Positions 8,541 through 17,410 are shown, counted from the stretch's first letter. The stretch is DNA of 64,000 nucleotides from Salinibacterium sp. (GCA_015234465.1 JADGNA010000011.1:62001-126000); one strand, 5' to 3'. A program made the numbers and translations. The notes: a model not told the origin generated them from the letters alone.

Positions 8541-9296
8541 ATGAAAGCCACGCGCGTCATCATTGCGGCCGGGGCGACGGCCCTCGTCGCCGCGACCGGC
8601 GCCCTCAGCACGTCCCTTGTGCAGCAGCGCCGAATGAAGGGCATGGAGGCGCTGGCCCAGAAACTGCCCGTGCACTCCAAGTGGTGGCGGGAGCGCGCCA
8701 AGCAGGAGGGCGAGCTGCTCTATGTCGCCCTCGGCGACTCGGCCGCGCAAGGCATCGGTGCGAGCAAACCACACCGGGGATACGTCGGCGACATCATGCG
8801 GGAACTTGCGGATGTCACGGGCCGCAGCATCCGCGTCGTGAACCTCAGCATCTCGGGGGCCCGCCTGCGCGAGGCTCTCGAACTGCAGTTGCCCGCGCTG
8901 CGCAGGCTTGGCGAGCCCGACTTCGTGACGGTCGGCATCGGTGCGAACGACATCGGCACCTACGATCGGGAGCGCTTCGAGCGCGAGGTGGAGGAACTGT
9001 ATTCGGCGCTGCCGGAGCACACGATTGTCGGTGACATCCCGAGCTTCTATGTCGGCGCGGCCGAGAAGCGGGTGCGCGAGGCCAACGCGATCCTGCACGA
9101 GACCGCCCGTCGGCACGGGCTCATCGTCGCCCCTGTGCACGCCGAGACGCGCCGCGCAGGGGTACTGCGCTACGCGCTCAACCAGGTAGCGGCCGACTTC
9201 TTCCACCCCAACGATCGCGGCTATCGCGTGTGGGCGAGGGCATTCTTGCCGCTCGTGCGGGAGTCGGCTCGCGGGCTCGAGCGTTCCGGGAGCTAG
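8541..9296 (+). CDS. SGNH/GDSL-type esterase, membrane-anchored or exported
   Basis: A 251-aa hydrolase. An N-terminal hydrophobic segment (ATRVIIAAGATALVAATGAL, residues 3-22) suggests export or an N-terminal anchor. SGNH blocks: ALGDSAAQGIGA with nucleophile Ser (about residue 66), the oxyanion glycine in NLSISGARL, GIGANDIG (about 132) and the C-terminal DFFHPND with the Asp-His pair (about 218-223). It would cleave an ester of lipid, cell-wall or carbohydrate origin; the substrate is unknown. The ATG at 8541 is preferred over an upstream in-frame start inside the YaeQ gene. Confidence 0.85.
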   Translation: MKATRVIIAAGATALVAATGALSTSLVQQRRMKGMEALAQKLPVHSKWWRERAKQEGELLYVALGDSAAQGIGASKPHRGYVGDIMRELADVTGRSIRVVNLSISGARLREALELQLPALRRLGEPDFVTVGIGANDIGTYDRERFEREVEELYSALPEHTIVGDIPSFYVGAAEKRVREANAILHETARRHGLIVAPVHAETRRAGVLRYALNQVAADFFHPNDRGYRVWARAFLPLVRESARGLERSGS

Positions 9297-9334
9297 TCCG
9301 AAGCGCTGCCGCGAAAAACTTTTTTCATGCAGGT

Positions 9335-9362
9335 GCATCTAAATGGGGGCCTCGGACGGAAT
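9335..9362 (+). promoter_or_regulatory. Candidate SigK-type promoter
   Basis: GCATCT (9335-9340), 16 bases, then CGGAAT (9357-9362), close to the mycobacterial SigK consensus CCATCC-N16/17-CCGAAT. It lies about 50 bases ahead of the DUF4397 gene whose operon encodes the SigK-like factor, so it would give autoregulation. Confidence 0.45.
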
Positions 9363-9410
9363 CACCTTTCGATGGGCAGCACACAGCAGCCCCGATGAAG
9401 GAGAATCACC

Positions 9411-10232
9411 ATGCGAAACAGGATCATCGCGGGGATTGCGGCAGGAGCCATCGTCGGCTTCGGCCTCGTGACTCCCGCCTACGCGGCCACCCCCGGCAAC
9501 GCCTCGCTGTCTGTGCTTCACGGCATTCCCGACACGCCCGTCGACGTCTGGGTGAATGGTGCCCTGACTCTCGATGACTTCCAGCCGGGCGACCTCGCCG
9601 GGCCGCTTGACCTTGCTCCCGGCGACTACGAGGTGGCGCTGACGGCGACGGACGCAACCGACGCCAGCTCTCCCGTGCTTGGCCCGGTGACCGTCTCCCT
9701 TGCAGCAGACACCAACTACACGGCGGTGGCTCACTTGGGAGAAACCGGAACACCCACCGTCACCCCGTTCGTCAACGACACCTCGACCATCGCCGCAGGG
9801 CAGGGCCGGCTGACGGTGCGCCACGTCGCGGCAGCGCCCGCCGTGGATGTGCTCGCTGGCGGTGCCCCCGTGGTCGAAGTTCTCGCCAACCCTGACGAAG
9901 CGACACTGACCTTGCCAGCCAGCACGGTCTCGGCAGCCGTAGCCGCAGCGGGTACGACGGAGCCGGTGATCGGCCCGGCTGATGTCAACGTGCAGGAGGG
10001 CGTCCACACGATCGTCTACGCGTGGGGCAGCCTCGAGGATGAGAACCTCGCCCTCGCCGTGCAGACCATCGAGGGCCTGCACTCCACTCCCGAAGGCGTC
10101 AACTCGGGAACGGGCGGGCAGCTCGCTGAGCGCGACATGATGCTCCAGGGCATGCTGCTGCTCGGAGGCCTTGTGATCGCCGCCGGCGCCGCCACTGCAG
10201 TCGCTGCACGACGCGCACGAGTCGGCAGCTGA
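9411..10232 (+). CDS. DUF4397 domain-containing cell-surface protein
   Basis: A 273-aa exported protein. A signal peptide ends around AYA-AT (residue 24-26). Two repeated beta-rich modules follow: LSVLHGIPDTPVDVWVNG (about 31-48) and LTVRHVAAAPAVDVLAGG (about 133-150), both typical of DUF4397. The C-terminus is a transmembrane helix (about 244-264) followed by RRARVGS, giving a membrane anchor. There is no clear LPXTG before the helix, so it is not an obvious sortase substrate despite the sortase gene 8 bp downstream. It heads an operon with sortase, sigma and anti-sigma genes. Confidence 0.85.
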   Translation: MRNRIIAGIAAGAIVGFGLVTPAYAATPGNASLSVLHGIPDTPVDVWVNGALTLDDFQPGDLAGPLDLAPGDYEVALTATDATDASSPVLGPVTVSLAADTNYTAVAHLGETGTPTVTPFVNDTSTIAAGQGRLTVRHVAAAPAVDVLAGGAPVVEVLANPDEATLTLPASTVSAAVAAAGTTEPVIGPADVNVQEGVHTIVYAWGSLEDENLALAVQTIEGLHSTPEGVNSGTGGQLAERDMMLQGMLLLGGLVIAAGAATAVAARRARVGS

Positions 10233-10240
10233 GGAACAGC

Positions 10241-10879
10241 ATGAGCAAGCGGACGATCGCAGGAGCGCTTGGCGCTCTTGCGATCGCCCTTGCGCTGGTG
10301 GCCTGCACGGGGACGACGGAGCCCACCGCACCACCCCCGGCGATCCCCTCACCGAGTCCCTCGACGGTGGCTCCCACGCCAGCCGAGGAGGTGCCCGTCA
10401 GGCCTGCGGCCCCGGAGCCCGCCCGGCAGCCGGTTCCACCCGTGCAGGTCGCGATCCCCGACATCGGGGTGAGCATCCCTGTTGTCGAGGTCGGCATCGA
10501 GACCGGTGGCTTCATGGAGCTGCCGGAGAACCCCGCCATCGCCGGCTGGTACCGATTCGGCTCAGACCCGTCCAGCTCGCAGGGCAACACGGTGATCTCC
10601 GCGCACGTCGACGCAGGCAACTATCCCATCGGTCCGTTCAGCAAGCTGCGCAACCTCAGCGCAGGAGCGACCACAGAGGTGACGGATGCCGCGGGCACCA
10701 GTCACCTCTATTCGGTGCAGAGCGTGACCTACTATCCGAAGAAGGAGCTTCCCGTGGCCGAACTGTTCGGCCGGGACGGGGCATCCGCGCTCGTGTTGAT
10801 CACCTGCGGCGGCGACTTCGATAGCAGCATCGGTCGATACGAAGATAACGTGGTCGTCATCGCGACCCCGGTCGCATAA
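10241..10879 (+). CDS. Class F-like sortase, probable lipoprotein
   Basis: A 212-aa sortase. The N-terminus has a signal peptide with lipobox L-V-A-C (Cys about 22), then a Pro/Thr-rich linker to about residue 65. The catalytic domain shows the His in VISAHVDAG (about 121), the Cys in LITCGG (about 188) and the Arg in SIGRYEDN (about 197), the sortase triad. It would act outside the membrane to link or process surface proteins. The partner substrate is not evident. It lies between the DUF4397 gene and sigK. Confidence 0.85.
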   Translation: MSKRTIAGALGALAIALALVACTGTTEPTAPPPAIPSPSPSTVAPTPAEEVPVRPAAPEPARQPVPPVQVAIPDIGVSIPVVEVGIETGGFMELPENPAIAGWYRFGSDPSSSQGNTVISAHVDAGNYPIGPFSKLRNLSAGATTEVTDAAGTSHLYSVQSVTYYPKKELPVAELFGRDGASALVLITCGGDFDSSIGRYEDNVVVIATPVA

Positions 10880-10906
10880 CGGCGCACGATCGTGAAAGGC
10901 ACGAGA

Positions 10907-11458
10907 GTGGATGACCCAGAGTCACCCGATCGCCACGAGAGGTTTCGGGCGGGCGAGGAACGAGCGTTGGAGGCGATCTACCGCAGATGGTCTCCGGTCG
11001 TGTTCACGCTGGCGCTGCGCGCAGTCGGCGACCACGGCGACGCCGAGGAGATCACCCAGAAGACCTTCGTCTCCGCGTGGACGTCCCGCGAGTCCTACGA
11101 TCCAGACAAGGCCCAGATGTCAACCTGGCTCGTGGCGATCGCGCGACGGCGCATCGCGGACACACTCGAAGCGCGTCGGCGGGTGCGAGCACTGCAGGAC
11201 CAGCTCCGGCAGTTTACCGACCCCGATGACCTCGTTGGGCCAGACATCGACCTCGGTGACCGACTGATGCTCGCAGATGAAATCACCCGCCTGGAACCGG
11301 ATGCGAGCGCTGTGCTCCAGCTCGCCTTCTACGACGACCTCACCCACGAGCAGATCGCCACCCGACTGCAAATGCCCTTGGGCACCGTGAAGAGCCACAT
11401 CCGTCGAAGTCTCACGAGGCTCCGCAGCCGATTGGAGGCCGGCCATGCAGCATCTTGA
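10907..11458 (+). CDS. sigK: ECF RNA polymerase sigma factor, SigK type
   Basis: A 183-aa ECF sigma factor. Region 2: Y.RW.PVVFTLALRAVGD..DAEEITQKTFVSAW..R..YDP (about 20-63) and STWLVAIARRRIAD (about 68-81). Region 4: LQLAFYDDLTHEQIATRLQMPLGTVKSHIRRSLTRLR (about 137-173). GTG at 10907 is chosen because GAAAGG lies 7 bases upstream; an in-frame GTG at 10892 is an alternative. It overlaps the anti-sigma gene by 14 bp, the usual arrangement for stoichiometric control. The paired RskA-like protein supports assignment to the SigK group. Confidence 0.85.
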   Translation: MDDPESPDRHERFRAGEERALEAIYRRWSPVVFTLALRAVGDHGDAEEITQKTFVSAWTSRESYDPDKAQMSTWLVAIARRRIADTLEARRRVRALQDQLRQFTDPDDLVGPDIDLGDRLMLADEITRLEPDASAVLQLAFYDDLTHEQIATRLQMPLGTVKSHIRRSLTRLRSRLEAGHAAS

Positions 11459-12185
11459 CGCTGAACGGCTCTCGCTTCTTGCCCTGGGCGAACATGCCGC
11501 GGGGCCCGAGCAGAGCCACCTCGACACGTGCGACCAGTGCGCGCTCGACCTCGCCGAGCTCGAGTACACGGTCGCGGTCGGCCGGTCGACCGCGGGGCTG
11601 GGCGAGCTCGAGACCCCGCCCGAGGTGGTCTGGGACCGCATCGCGCAGGAGCTTGAACTTGCCCGCGCTCCTGGAAGCGCCCCTGCACCTACGGATGCCG
11701 CACTCGATCACGACGACCCCGTCGGCGGAGCGCATTCGATGGTCCCCCGGCGTCGACGTCGCGCGATGTTCGCGCTCGCGGCCTCTGTCGCTGCGCTGGG
11801 ACTGATCGGGGGAGGCACCTGGGCCGCCCTTCAGGCGCAACAGCCCACCCGCGTGGCAGCCGCCACGCTCGACGCGTTCCCCTCGCATCCGGATGCTGCG
11901 GGCGAAGCGGTTGTCGTCGAGACCTCCGACGGCGCGCGCCAGGTACGAGTGCAGCTCGACGACAGCGAATCCGACGAGGGCTACAAGGAGGTCTGGCTCA
12001 TTACTGGGGATGCCTCCGCGCTGGTCAGTCTCGGCGTGATGGAGGGTGCCGAAGCCGACTTCACCGTGCCGGAGGGCCTCGACCTGAGCGAGTATGTCCT
12101 GGTCGACGTGTCGTTGGAGCCCGACGATGGCGACCCCAGCCACTCCGGCAACTCGATCGTGCGCGGCGAACTGTCGGGGGCGTAG
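11445..12185 (+). CDS. rskA: RskA-type anti-sigma factor
   Basis: A 246-aa membrane anti-sigma factor. The N-terminal zinc-binding anti-sigma motif H-x3-C-x2-C (SHLDTCDQC, about residues 24-32) lies in the cytoplasm. One transmembrane helix follows (about 107-127) after RRRRR. The exported RskA domain covers about 135-246, including YKEVWLI and SLGVMEGAEADFTVPEGL. It should hold the adjacent sigma factor until proteolysis of the membrane segment. No separate protease gene is nearby. Confidence 0.87.
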   Translation: MQHLDAERLSLLALGEHAAGPEQSHLDTCDQCALDLAELEYTVAVGRSTAGLGELETPPEVVWDRIAQELELARAPGSAPAPTDAALDHDDPVGGAHSMVPRRRRRAMFALAASVAALGLIGGGTWAALQAQQPTRVAAATLDAFPSHPDAAGEAVVVETSDGARQVRVQLDDSESDEGYKEVWLITGDASALVSLGVMEGAEADFTVPEGLDLSEYVLVDVSLEPDDGDPSHSGNSIVRGELSGA

Positions 12186-12193
12186 CCTCCGAC

Positions 12194-12231
12194 AGCGCCG
12201 CAGCGCCGGAGCGCCGGAGCGCCGGAGCGCC
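12194..12231. repeat. 8-bp tandem repeat, five units
   Basis: AGCGCC recurs with exact 8-bp period at 12194, 12202, 12210, 12218 and 12226, the units reading AGCGCCGG or a one-base variant. It sits just after the rskA stop, ahead of radA, and could vary by slippage. Confidence 0.75.
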
Positions 12232-12264
12232 CATGATGTCGGTGGCCCCGCCTACTCTTGAGGC

Positions 12265-13620
12265 ATGGCCCGCGCTACCGCTTCCTTCCGCTGCACCGAG
12301 TGCGGGTGGACCACCCTCAAATGGGCCGGTCGCTGCGGCGAATGCCAGGCGTGGGGCACCGTCGTCGAGGCGGCCGAGCAGACCGGCATCACGCGGGCGC
12401 TGAGGCCCGTCGCGGTGAGCGACGACCGGGCGGCACGGCCCATCACCGCGATCACGGCGCCCGAGGTCGAGCACCAGCCCAGCGGCATCCACGAGTTCGA
12501 CCGCGTGCTCGGCGGGGGCATCGTACCCGGCGCGACAATCCTGCTGAGCGGCGAGCCCGGCGTCGGCAAGTCGACGCTCCTGCTCGAGGTTGCGTCGAAG
12601 GCGGCGCAGGGCGGGCAGCGGGTGCTCTACGTCTCGGCCGAGGAGTCCGTCAACCAGGTGCGGATGCGCGCCCAGCGCACCGACGCGCTCCACGACAACC
12701 TCTACCTCGCGGCCGAGACCGACCTCGCGACCATCATCGGGCAGGTCGACCAGGTGCAGCCGGAGCTTCTCATCGTCGACTCGGTGCAGACCGTCTCCTC
12801 CTCGCTCAACGACGGCCTCGCCGGGCAGCCGGGGCAGGTGCGCGAGGTCGCGTCCACGCTCATCCGCGTCGCGAAGGATCGCGGGCTCCCCCTCCTTCTC
12901 GTTGGTCACGTCACAAAAGACGGCACGATCGCCGGCCCGCGCGTACTCGAGCACCTCGTTGACGTCGTGTGCCAGTTCGAGGGCGACCGGCAGACGGCGC
13001 TGCGATTCATCCGCGCCCACAAGAACCGCTTCGGCCCGACGGATGAGGTCGGATGCTTCGAGATGACCGGTGACGGAATCGCCGAGGTCGCCGACCCCAG
13101 CGGGCTCTTCATGAGCCGCGGCAGCGCGCCCGTGAGCGGCACCTGCGTCACCATCTCGGTCGAAGGACGCCGCGCCCTCCCCGTCGAGGTGCAGGCCCTC
13201 ATCGTCAAGAGCTCGGCACCACAGCCTCGCCGCGTCACGAACGGGGTCGACTCCTCCCGCGTCGCCATGCTGCTCGCCGTGCTGGAGCGCCGCGCCGGCA
13301 TGAAGCTCAGCGAGAACGACGTCTACGTCTCCACCGTCGGCGGCATCCGCCTCACCGAGCCCGGTGCCGATCTCGCGATCGCCCTCGCCATCGCGAGCGC
13401 CTACAGCGACAAGTCGTTCCCCGGCACCCTCGCCGCCGTCGGCGAGATCAGCCTCGCGGGCGAGATCCGTCCCGTCTCCCACGCCAAGCAGCGCGCCTCC
13501 GAAGCTCGCCGCCTCGGCTTCACGACCCTCGTCGACAGCAACAGCGCCCACCTGCGCGACGCAATGCGCACCGCCTTCGCGACCGCCGAGACCGTGCAGG
13601 CCGACGTTCCCCAGTTCTAG
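12265..13620 (+). CDS. radA: DNA repair protein RadA
   Basis: A 451-aa RecA-like ATPase acting in recombination intermediates and branch migration. Features in order: four-cysteine zinc finger CTECGW..GRCGECQAW (residues 10-27), Walker A GEPGVGKST (about 95-103), Walker B LLIVDSVQT (about 167-175), RadA-specific KNRFG (about 252-256), and the Lon-like C-terminal domain ending in GEISLAGEIRPVSHA (about 391). Length matches the family. Confidence 0.95.
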   Translation: MARATASFRCTECGWTTLKWAGRCGECQAWGTVVEAAEQTGITRALRPVAVSDDRAARPITAITAPEVEHQPSGIHEFDRVLGGGIVPGATILLSGEPGVGKSTLLLEVASKAAQGGQRVLYVSAEESVNQVRMRAQRTDALHDNLYLAAETDLATIIGQVDQVQPELLIVDSVQTVSSSLNDGLAGQPGQVREVASTLIRVAKDRGLPLLLVGHVTKDGTIAGPRVLEHLVDVVCQFEGDRQTALRFIRAHKNRFGPTDEVGCFEMTGDGIAEVADPSGLFMSRGSAPVSGTCVTISVEGRRALPVEVQALIVKSSAPQPRRVTNGVDSSRVAMLLAVLERRAGMKLSENDVYVSTVGGIRLTEPGADLAIALAIASAYSDKSFPGTLAAVGEISLAGEIRPVSHAKQRASEARRLGFTTLVDSNSAHLRDAMRTAFATAETVQADVPQF

Positions 13621-13632
13621 CGAAAGGCGACC

Positions 13633-14502
13633 GTGCACGCAGGACTCCCCCTCGACGGCAAGACCGCCCTCATCACTGGCGTCTCCCGCCGGCGCGGCAT
13701 CGGCTACGCCGTCGCCGTGAAGCTCGCCTCGCTCGGCGCCAGCGTCGCCATCCACCACCACCGCGAACACGACCTCACACAGCCGTGGGGCGGCGACGAG
13801 CTCGACGCCGTACGCGAGGGCATCCGCGTCCACCTCAGGCAAGGCGCGCAGTTCACCGACGTCGGCGCCGACCTCAGCACAGCCGACTCGATCGGCACCG
13901 TCATCGACGCGGGCGAGGCACTCACCGGCACCCTCGACATCCTCGTGTGCAACCACGCGAAGAGCGGCGGCGACGGCAGCATCCTCGACATGACCCCCGA
14001 ACGCCTCGACGCCCACTGGGACGTCAATGCACGGGCCACACTCCTCCTCACCGCGGAGTTCGCCCGACGCAAGACGCCCGGCACCGGCGAACCACGGCGT
14101 CCCGGCGAACACATCGTGGGCGACAAGCCCTACGCGGCGCCGCGCGGCCACGTGTTCTGGATGACCTCGGGCCAACTCCACGGGCCCATGCGCGGCGAAG
14201 TCGCCTACGCCACGAGCAAAGCCGCCCTCGCCGGGATCACGCCGACGGTCGCCGCCGAACTCCTCGAGCTCGGCGTCATCCTCAACACCATCAACCCCGG
14301 GCCCGTCAACACGGGCTACATGGACCCGGACACCACCGACCGTCCCCTCGAGGGCCTCAACGACTGGGTCGCGACGACCCCGTTCGGACGCGTCGGCAGG
14401 CCACAGGACCCCGCCGAGCTCATCGGCTGGCTCGCGACATCCGCCGGCAGTTGGGTCGTCGGCCAGGTACTCACCAGCGACGGCGGCTTCAGCCTGGGCT
14501 AG
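13633..14502 (+). CDS. SDR family oxidoreductase
   Basis: A 289-aa short-chain dehydrogenase. The cofactor motif TGVSRRRGIG (about residue 14-23), NAG-equivalent VCNHAKSG, the catalytic Ser in MTSGQ, and YATSK with Tyr/Lys (about 195-199) are visible, followed by NPGPVNTGYM. The GTG start has AAAGG 7 bases upstream; no ATG fits. The VSRRRGIGYA variant and the GDE(L)DAV insert resemble AAR1/bacilysin BacC-like reductases often annotated as 3-ketoacyl reductases; the substrate is unknown. Confidence 0.85.
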   Translation: MHAGLPLDGKTALITGVSRRRGIGYAVAVKLASLGASVAIHHHREHDLTQPWGGDELDAVREGIRVHLRQGAQFTDVGADLSTADSIGTVIDAGEALTGTLDILVCNHAKSGGDGSILDMTPERLDAHWDVNARATLLLTAEFARRKTPGTGEPRRPGEHIVGDKPYAAPRGHVFWMTSGQLHGPMRGEVAYATSKAALAGITPTVAAELLELGVILNTINPGPVNTGYMDPDTTDRPLEGLNDWVATTPFGRVGRPQDPAELIGWLATSAGSWVVGQVLTSDGGFSLG

Positions 14503-14564
14503 CCGGAGACACCGCTCAGAGGCACGCGCAGTAGTATCCCCCAACCGCGACGGAAGGCGAACGG

Positions 14565-15122
14565 ATGCGCAAGGTCACCTACTCCATGGGCATGACGCTC
14601 GATGGATACATCATCGGCCCCGATGGCGGCTTCGACTGGTCCGCGCCCAGCGAGGAGGTCTTCCGTCACTCGATCGAGGAGATCAAGAGCGTCGGGGTGC
14701 ATCTCATGGGGCGGCGGCTCTACGAGACGATGCTCTACTGGGAAAATCCGGCCAAGGAGTTCGACGCGCTCGAGCAGGAATGGACGGAGCTGTGGAACCC
14801 GCTGCCAAAGCTCGTCTTCTCACGCACCCTCAGCTCCGTGGAAGGCAGTTCGCGACTCGCGGCATCCGATCTCGCGACCGAGATCGCGCGTCTCCGCGCG
14901 GAACCCGGTGACGGCGACATCGCGATCGGCGGCGCCGATCTCGCAGCCCAGGCGGCCACGCTTGGGCTCATCGACGAGTACCTCGTGCGGGTGTTCCCCG
15001 TGCTCGTGGGTGGCGGCACACCCTTCTTCGCCCGCGACGAGCAGCGGGTGAACCTCGAGCTCCTCGAGACGCGCACCTTCGACAACGGGGTGGTGTTCCT
15101 CCACTACCGCGTGCGACGCTGA
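14565..15122 (+). CDS. Dihydrofolate reductase family protein (RibD C-terminal-like)
   Basis: A 185-aa protein with the RibD_C/DHFR-like fold: MRKVTYSMGMTLDGYI.GPDGGFDW (residues 1-26), HLMGRRLYETM (about 46-56) and the NADPH-site DGDIAIGGADLAAQ (about 121-134). This family of small reductases is distinct from folate-pathway FolA; no substrate is known. It is monocistronic, with a convergent hairpin shared with the LLM gene. Confidence 0.85.
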   Translation: MRKVTYSMGMTLDGYIIGPDGGFDWSAPSEEVFRHSIEEIKSVGVHLMGRRLYETMLYWENPAKEFDALEQEWTELWNPLPKLVFSRTLSSVEGSSRLAASDLATEIARLRAEPGDGDIAIGGADLAAQAATLGLIDEYLVRVFPVLVGGGTPFFARDEQRVNLELLETRTFDNGVVFLHYRVRR

Positions 15123-15152
15123 GCACTCCACCGCACCGTGAGTGCCGGAAAT

Positions 15153-15181
15153 GTGCGCCAATGCCTCGGCCGGTGGCGCAC
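15153..15181. terminator. Convergent hairpin between the DHFR-like and LLM genes
   Basis: GTGCGCCA (15153-15160) pairs with TGGCGCAC (15174-15181). It lies between the stops of two converging genes and could end both. Confidence 0.55.
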
Positions 15182-15213
15182 CTTCTCAACACTCGGCGGG
15201 CGGCTACGGCACG

Positions 15214-16230
15214 CTAGCGCCAGCCGAGTCCCGGCGCCACGTGCTTCACCACAGACTCGAGTAGCCGAGCGTTGAACTCGACGCCCAGCTGGTTGGGCAC
15301 GGTGATCAGGAGCGTGTCCGCGTCGGCGACGGCCGCATCATCCGCGAGTTGTTCGATGAGCTTGTCGGGCTCGCCGATGTAGCTGCGCCCGAAGGTCGCC
15401 TGCAGCCCGTCGATGACGCCGACCTGGTCGCGGGCCTCCGCTCGGGCGCGGAGCCCGAAGTAGTGGTGGTCCTCCTCCGTGACGAGGGGGATGATGCTGC
15501 GACTGACAGAAACTCTTGGTGAACGGTCGTGCCCCGCCTCGGCCCACGCTGAGCGGTAGGCGGCGATCTGCTCGGCCTGGAGGTCGGCGAGGGATGCCGC
15601 CTCACCGAAGACGAGCGTCGAGCTCATGAGGTTCATGCCCTGCTCGGCCGTCCATACGGCGGTGTCCAGGCTGCCGGAGCCCCACCAGATGCGGTCGGGC
15701 AGGCCAGGGGACAGGGGGTCGATCGCGAGCGGGCGCGAGACACCCGTCATGGCCGGGTCGGACGTGACGACGCCCTCACCACGGATGGCGGCGAGGAAGA
15801 GCGCGGCCTTGTCGCGCGGCATCCCATCGTCGGGGTAGCCGAAGGCGCGCCATCCGTGCTGGGCGGGTTCGGGTGAGCCCCGGCTGATGCCGAGTTGCAG
15901 TCGCCCGTCGCTGATGAGGTCGGTGATCGCCGCCTCCTCCGCGAAGTAGAGCGGGTTCTCGTAGCGCATGTCGATGACGCCCGTGCCGAGCTCGATGCGG
16001 GAGGTGCGGGCCGCCATCGCGGCGAGCAGCGGCATGGGGGATGCGTGCTGCGGGGCAAAGTGGTGCACCCGCACGAAGGCGCCATCGGCCCCCACTTCTT
16101 CTGCCGCAACAGCGAGCTCGACGGCTTGCTGGTAGGCGTCGGCGGCCGTGCGCACGCGCGACCCCGGCACATCCTGATAGTGGCCGAATGAGAGGAATCC
16201 AATGCGCTTCACACCGGATGCAACAGCCAC
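15214..16230 (-). CDS. LLM class flavin-dependent oxidoreductase
   Basis: A 338-aa luciferase-like monooxygenase. Typical features: RIGFLSFGHYQ at the N-terminus, AAEEVGADGAFVRVHHFAP (about 42-60), ELGTGVIDMRYENPLYFAEEAA (about 80-101), LGISRGSPEPAQ (about 113-124). The FMNH2- or F420-using subgroup cannot be told. The start is GTG. It is followed on the plus side only by the convergent hairpin, and upstream is a separate membrane protein gene. Confidence 0.87.
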   Translation of the reverse strand: MAVASGVKRIGFLSFGHYQDVPGSRVRTAADAYQQAVELAVAAEEVGADGAFVRVHHFAPQHASPMPLLAAMAARTSRIELGTGVIDMRYENPLYFAEEAAITDLISDGRLQLGISRGSPEPAQHGWRAFGYPDDGMPRDKAALFLAAIRGEGVVTSDPAMTGVSRPLAIDPLSPGLPDRIWWGSGSLDTAVWTAEQGMNLMSSTLVFGEAASLADLQAEQIAAYRSAWAEAGHDRSPRVSVSRSIIPLVTEEDHHYFGLRARAEARDQVGVIDGLQATFGRSYIGEPDKLIEQLADDAAVADADTLLITVPNQLGVEFNARLLESVVKHVAPGLGWR

Positions 16231-16245
16231 GGACCGCTCGAATTC

Positions 16246-16881
16246 CTAGAGCAGGCGGAACGTCTTCTTGGCCGACTCGAGTTCGCCCAGGCGCACCTGC
16301 AGGTGGTACGTCGCGTCGCCCGCAGGGACGGGCTGCGTGCTCGCGTCACAGGGCAGCGAACGCGTGCGGTCCCACGAGAGCGGTGTGGTCGACTGCGGCT
16401 CGTTGGGGGCGAGCGTCACCATGATCGCCTCCGACTCGGCCTGGCAGTCGCTCGAGGTCCAGTAGGCCTCGGCGCCGCTGCCCACCTCGAAGACCTGCTT
16501 GCTGGGCGTCACGTCGAGGATGCACGGCACGGTGCCGATGTTGGTCAGGCGCATCGTCAGCTGCGGCAGCTCGCCGCCCGCGTACGCGTCCTTGTCGGTG
16601 ATGGCCTCGATCGTGAGGTTCTGCGTCTTGCAGGTGCCGTCGTCCGCAGTCTCGTCTTCCCCGTTCACGGTGTCCCGCTCGTCCGACGCGTCGCCCTCGG
16701 TCTGCTGCTCGGAGCTCGACGGTTCCTCCGTGGCGGTCGGGGTGCTGGCATCCGCCCCCGGCCGCACGACGATCAACACGATGACGACGATGACCGCGAC
16801 AAGGCCGAGCAGCACCATGAGGCGCCGCCGCCAGTACACCTGCGGTGGCTGCGGCCCAACCGGATTCCGGAGCGTCGACAT
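16246..16881 (-). CDS. Single-pass membrane protein with extracytoplasmic domain, function unknown
   Basis: A 211-aa protein. A short cytoplasmic N-terminus rich in Pro (NPVGPQPPQVYWRRR) precedes one transmembrane helix (about 20-42), then an acidic Ser/Thr/Glu spacer (about 45-82). The C-terminal domain (about 83-211) has three cysteine-containing strands (DDGTCK, GTVPCILDV, TSSDCQAE) and LTNIGTVPC.. and LSWDR motifs resembling DUF4232/BsuPI-like beta-sandwiches. No known function; likely surface exposed. Confidence 0.75.
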   Translation of the reverse strand: MSTLRNPVGPQPPQVYWRRRLMVLLGLVAVIVVIVLIVVRPGADASTPTATEEPSSSEQQTEGDASDERDTVNGEDETADDGTCKTQNLTIEAITDKDAYAGGELPQLTMRLTNIGTVPCILDVTPSKQVFEVGSGAEAYWTSSDCQAESEAIMVTLAPNEPQSTTPLSWDRTRSLPCDASTQPVPAGDATYHLQVRLGELESAKKTFRLL

Positions 16882-16894
16882 GCGACCAGCGTAG

Positions 16895-17410
16895 CTAGAG
16901 GGTCTTCAGCATCCGGGTATTGCCGAGCGTGTTGGGCTTGACCCGCGAAAGGTCGAGGAACTCGGCGACACCCTCATCGGGCGAGCGGAGCAGTTCCGCG
17001 TAGAGTTCGGGGTCGATCGGCTGCTCCCCCATGGGCTCGAAACCGTGCCGGCCGAAGAAGTCGACCTCGAAGGTCAGGCAGAAGAGCCGGCTGAGTCCCA
17101 GCTCCCGTGCCTGCTCCTCGAGGGAGTCGAGGATGGCATGCCCGACGCCACGGCCGAGCCACTCGGATGCCACCGCCAGGGTGCGCACCTCGCCGAGGTC
17201 TTCCCACATCACGTGGAGGGCGCCGCATCCGATGACCTGCTCGTCTGCGTCGACCGCGACGCGAAACTCCTGCAGGCTCTCGAAGAGCACGACGAGCTCC
17301 TTGCCGAGCAGGATGCGCTGGTGCACGAGCGGTTCGACGAGCTTCTGGATCTGCCGCACGTCACTCGTATGGGCGGGGCGCACGGTGAATGTTGGGGCGG
17401 CGGAGGTCAC
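16895..17410 (-). CDS. argA: Amino-acid N-acetyltransferase (GNAT)
   Basis: A 171-aa GNAT enzyme of the stand-alone actinobacterial ArgA-like group, predicted to make N-acetylglutamate for arginine biosynthesis. Features: VRPAHTSDVRQIQKLVEPLVHQRILLGKELV (residues 10-40), the acetyl-CoA loop EWLGRGVGHAILDSLEEQA (about 83-101), LGLSRLFCLTFEVDFFGRHGF (about 104-124). The start is GTG. Without the kinase-like domain of E. coli ArgA, the length fits the short form. Gene symbol by family resemblance only. Confidence 0.75.
   Translation of the reverse strand: MTSAAPTFTVRPAHTSDVRQIQKLVEPLVHQRILLGKELVVLFESLQEFRVAVDADEQVIGCGALHVMWEDLGEVRTLAVASEWLGRGVGHAILDSLEEQARELGLSRLFCLTFEVDFFGRHGFEPMGEQPIDPELYAELLRSPDEGVAEFLDLSRVKPNTLGNTRMLKTL

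Noticed and set aside
12061-14544. Long minus-strand frame of about 830 codons opposite radA and the SDR gene
   Set aside because: Composition is typical of the antisense frame of a high-G+C gene (Gly/Asp/Val/Ala-rich); both plus-strand genes are well supported.
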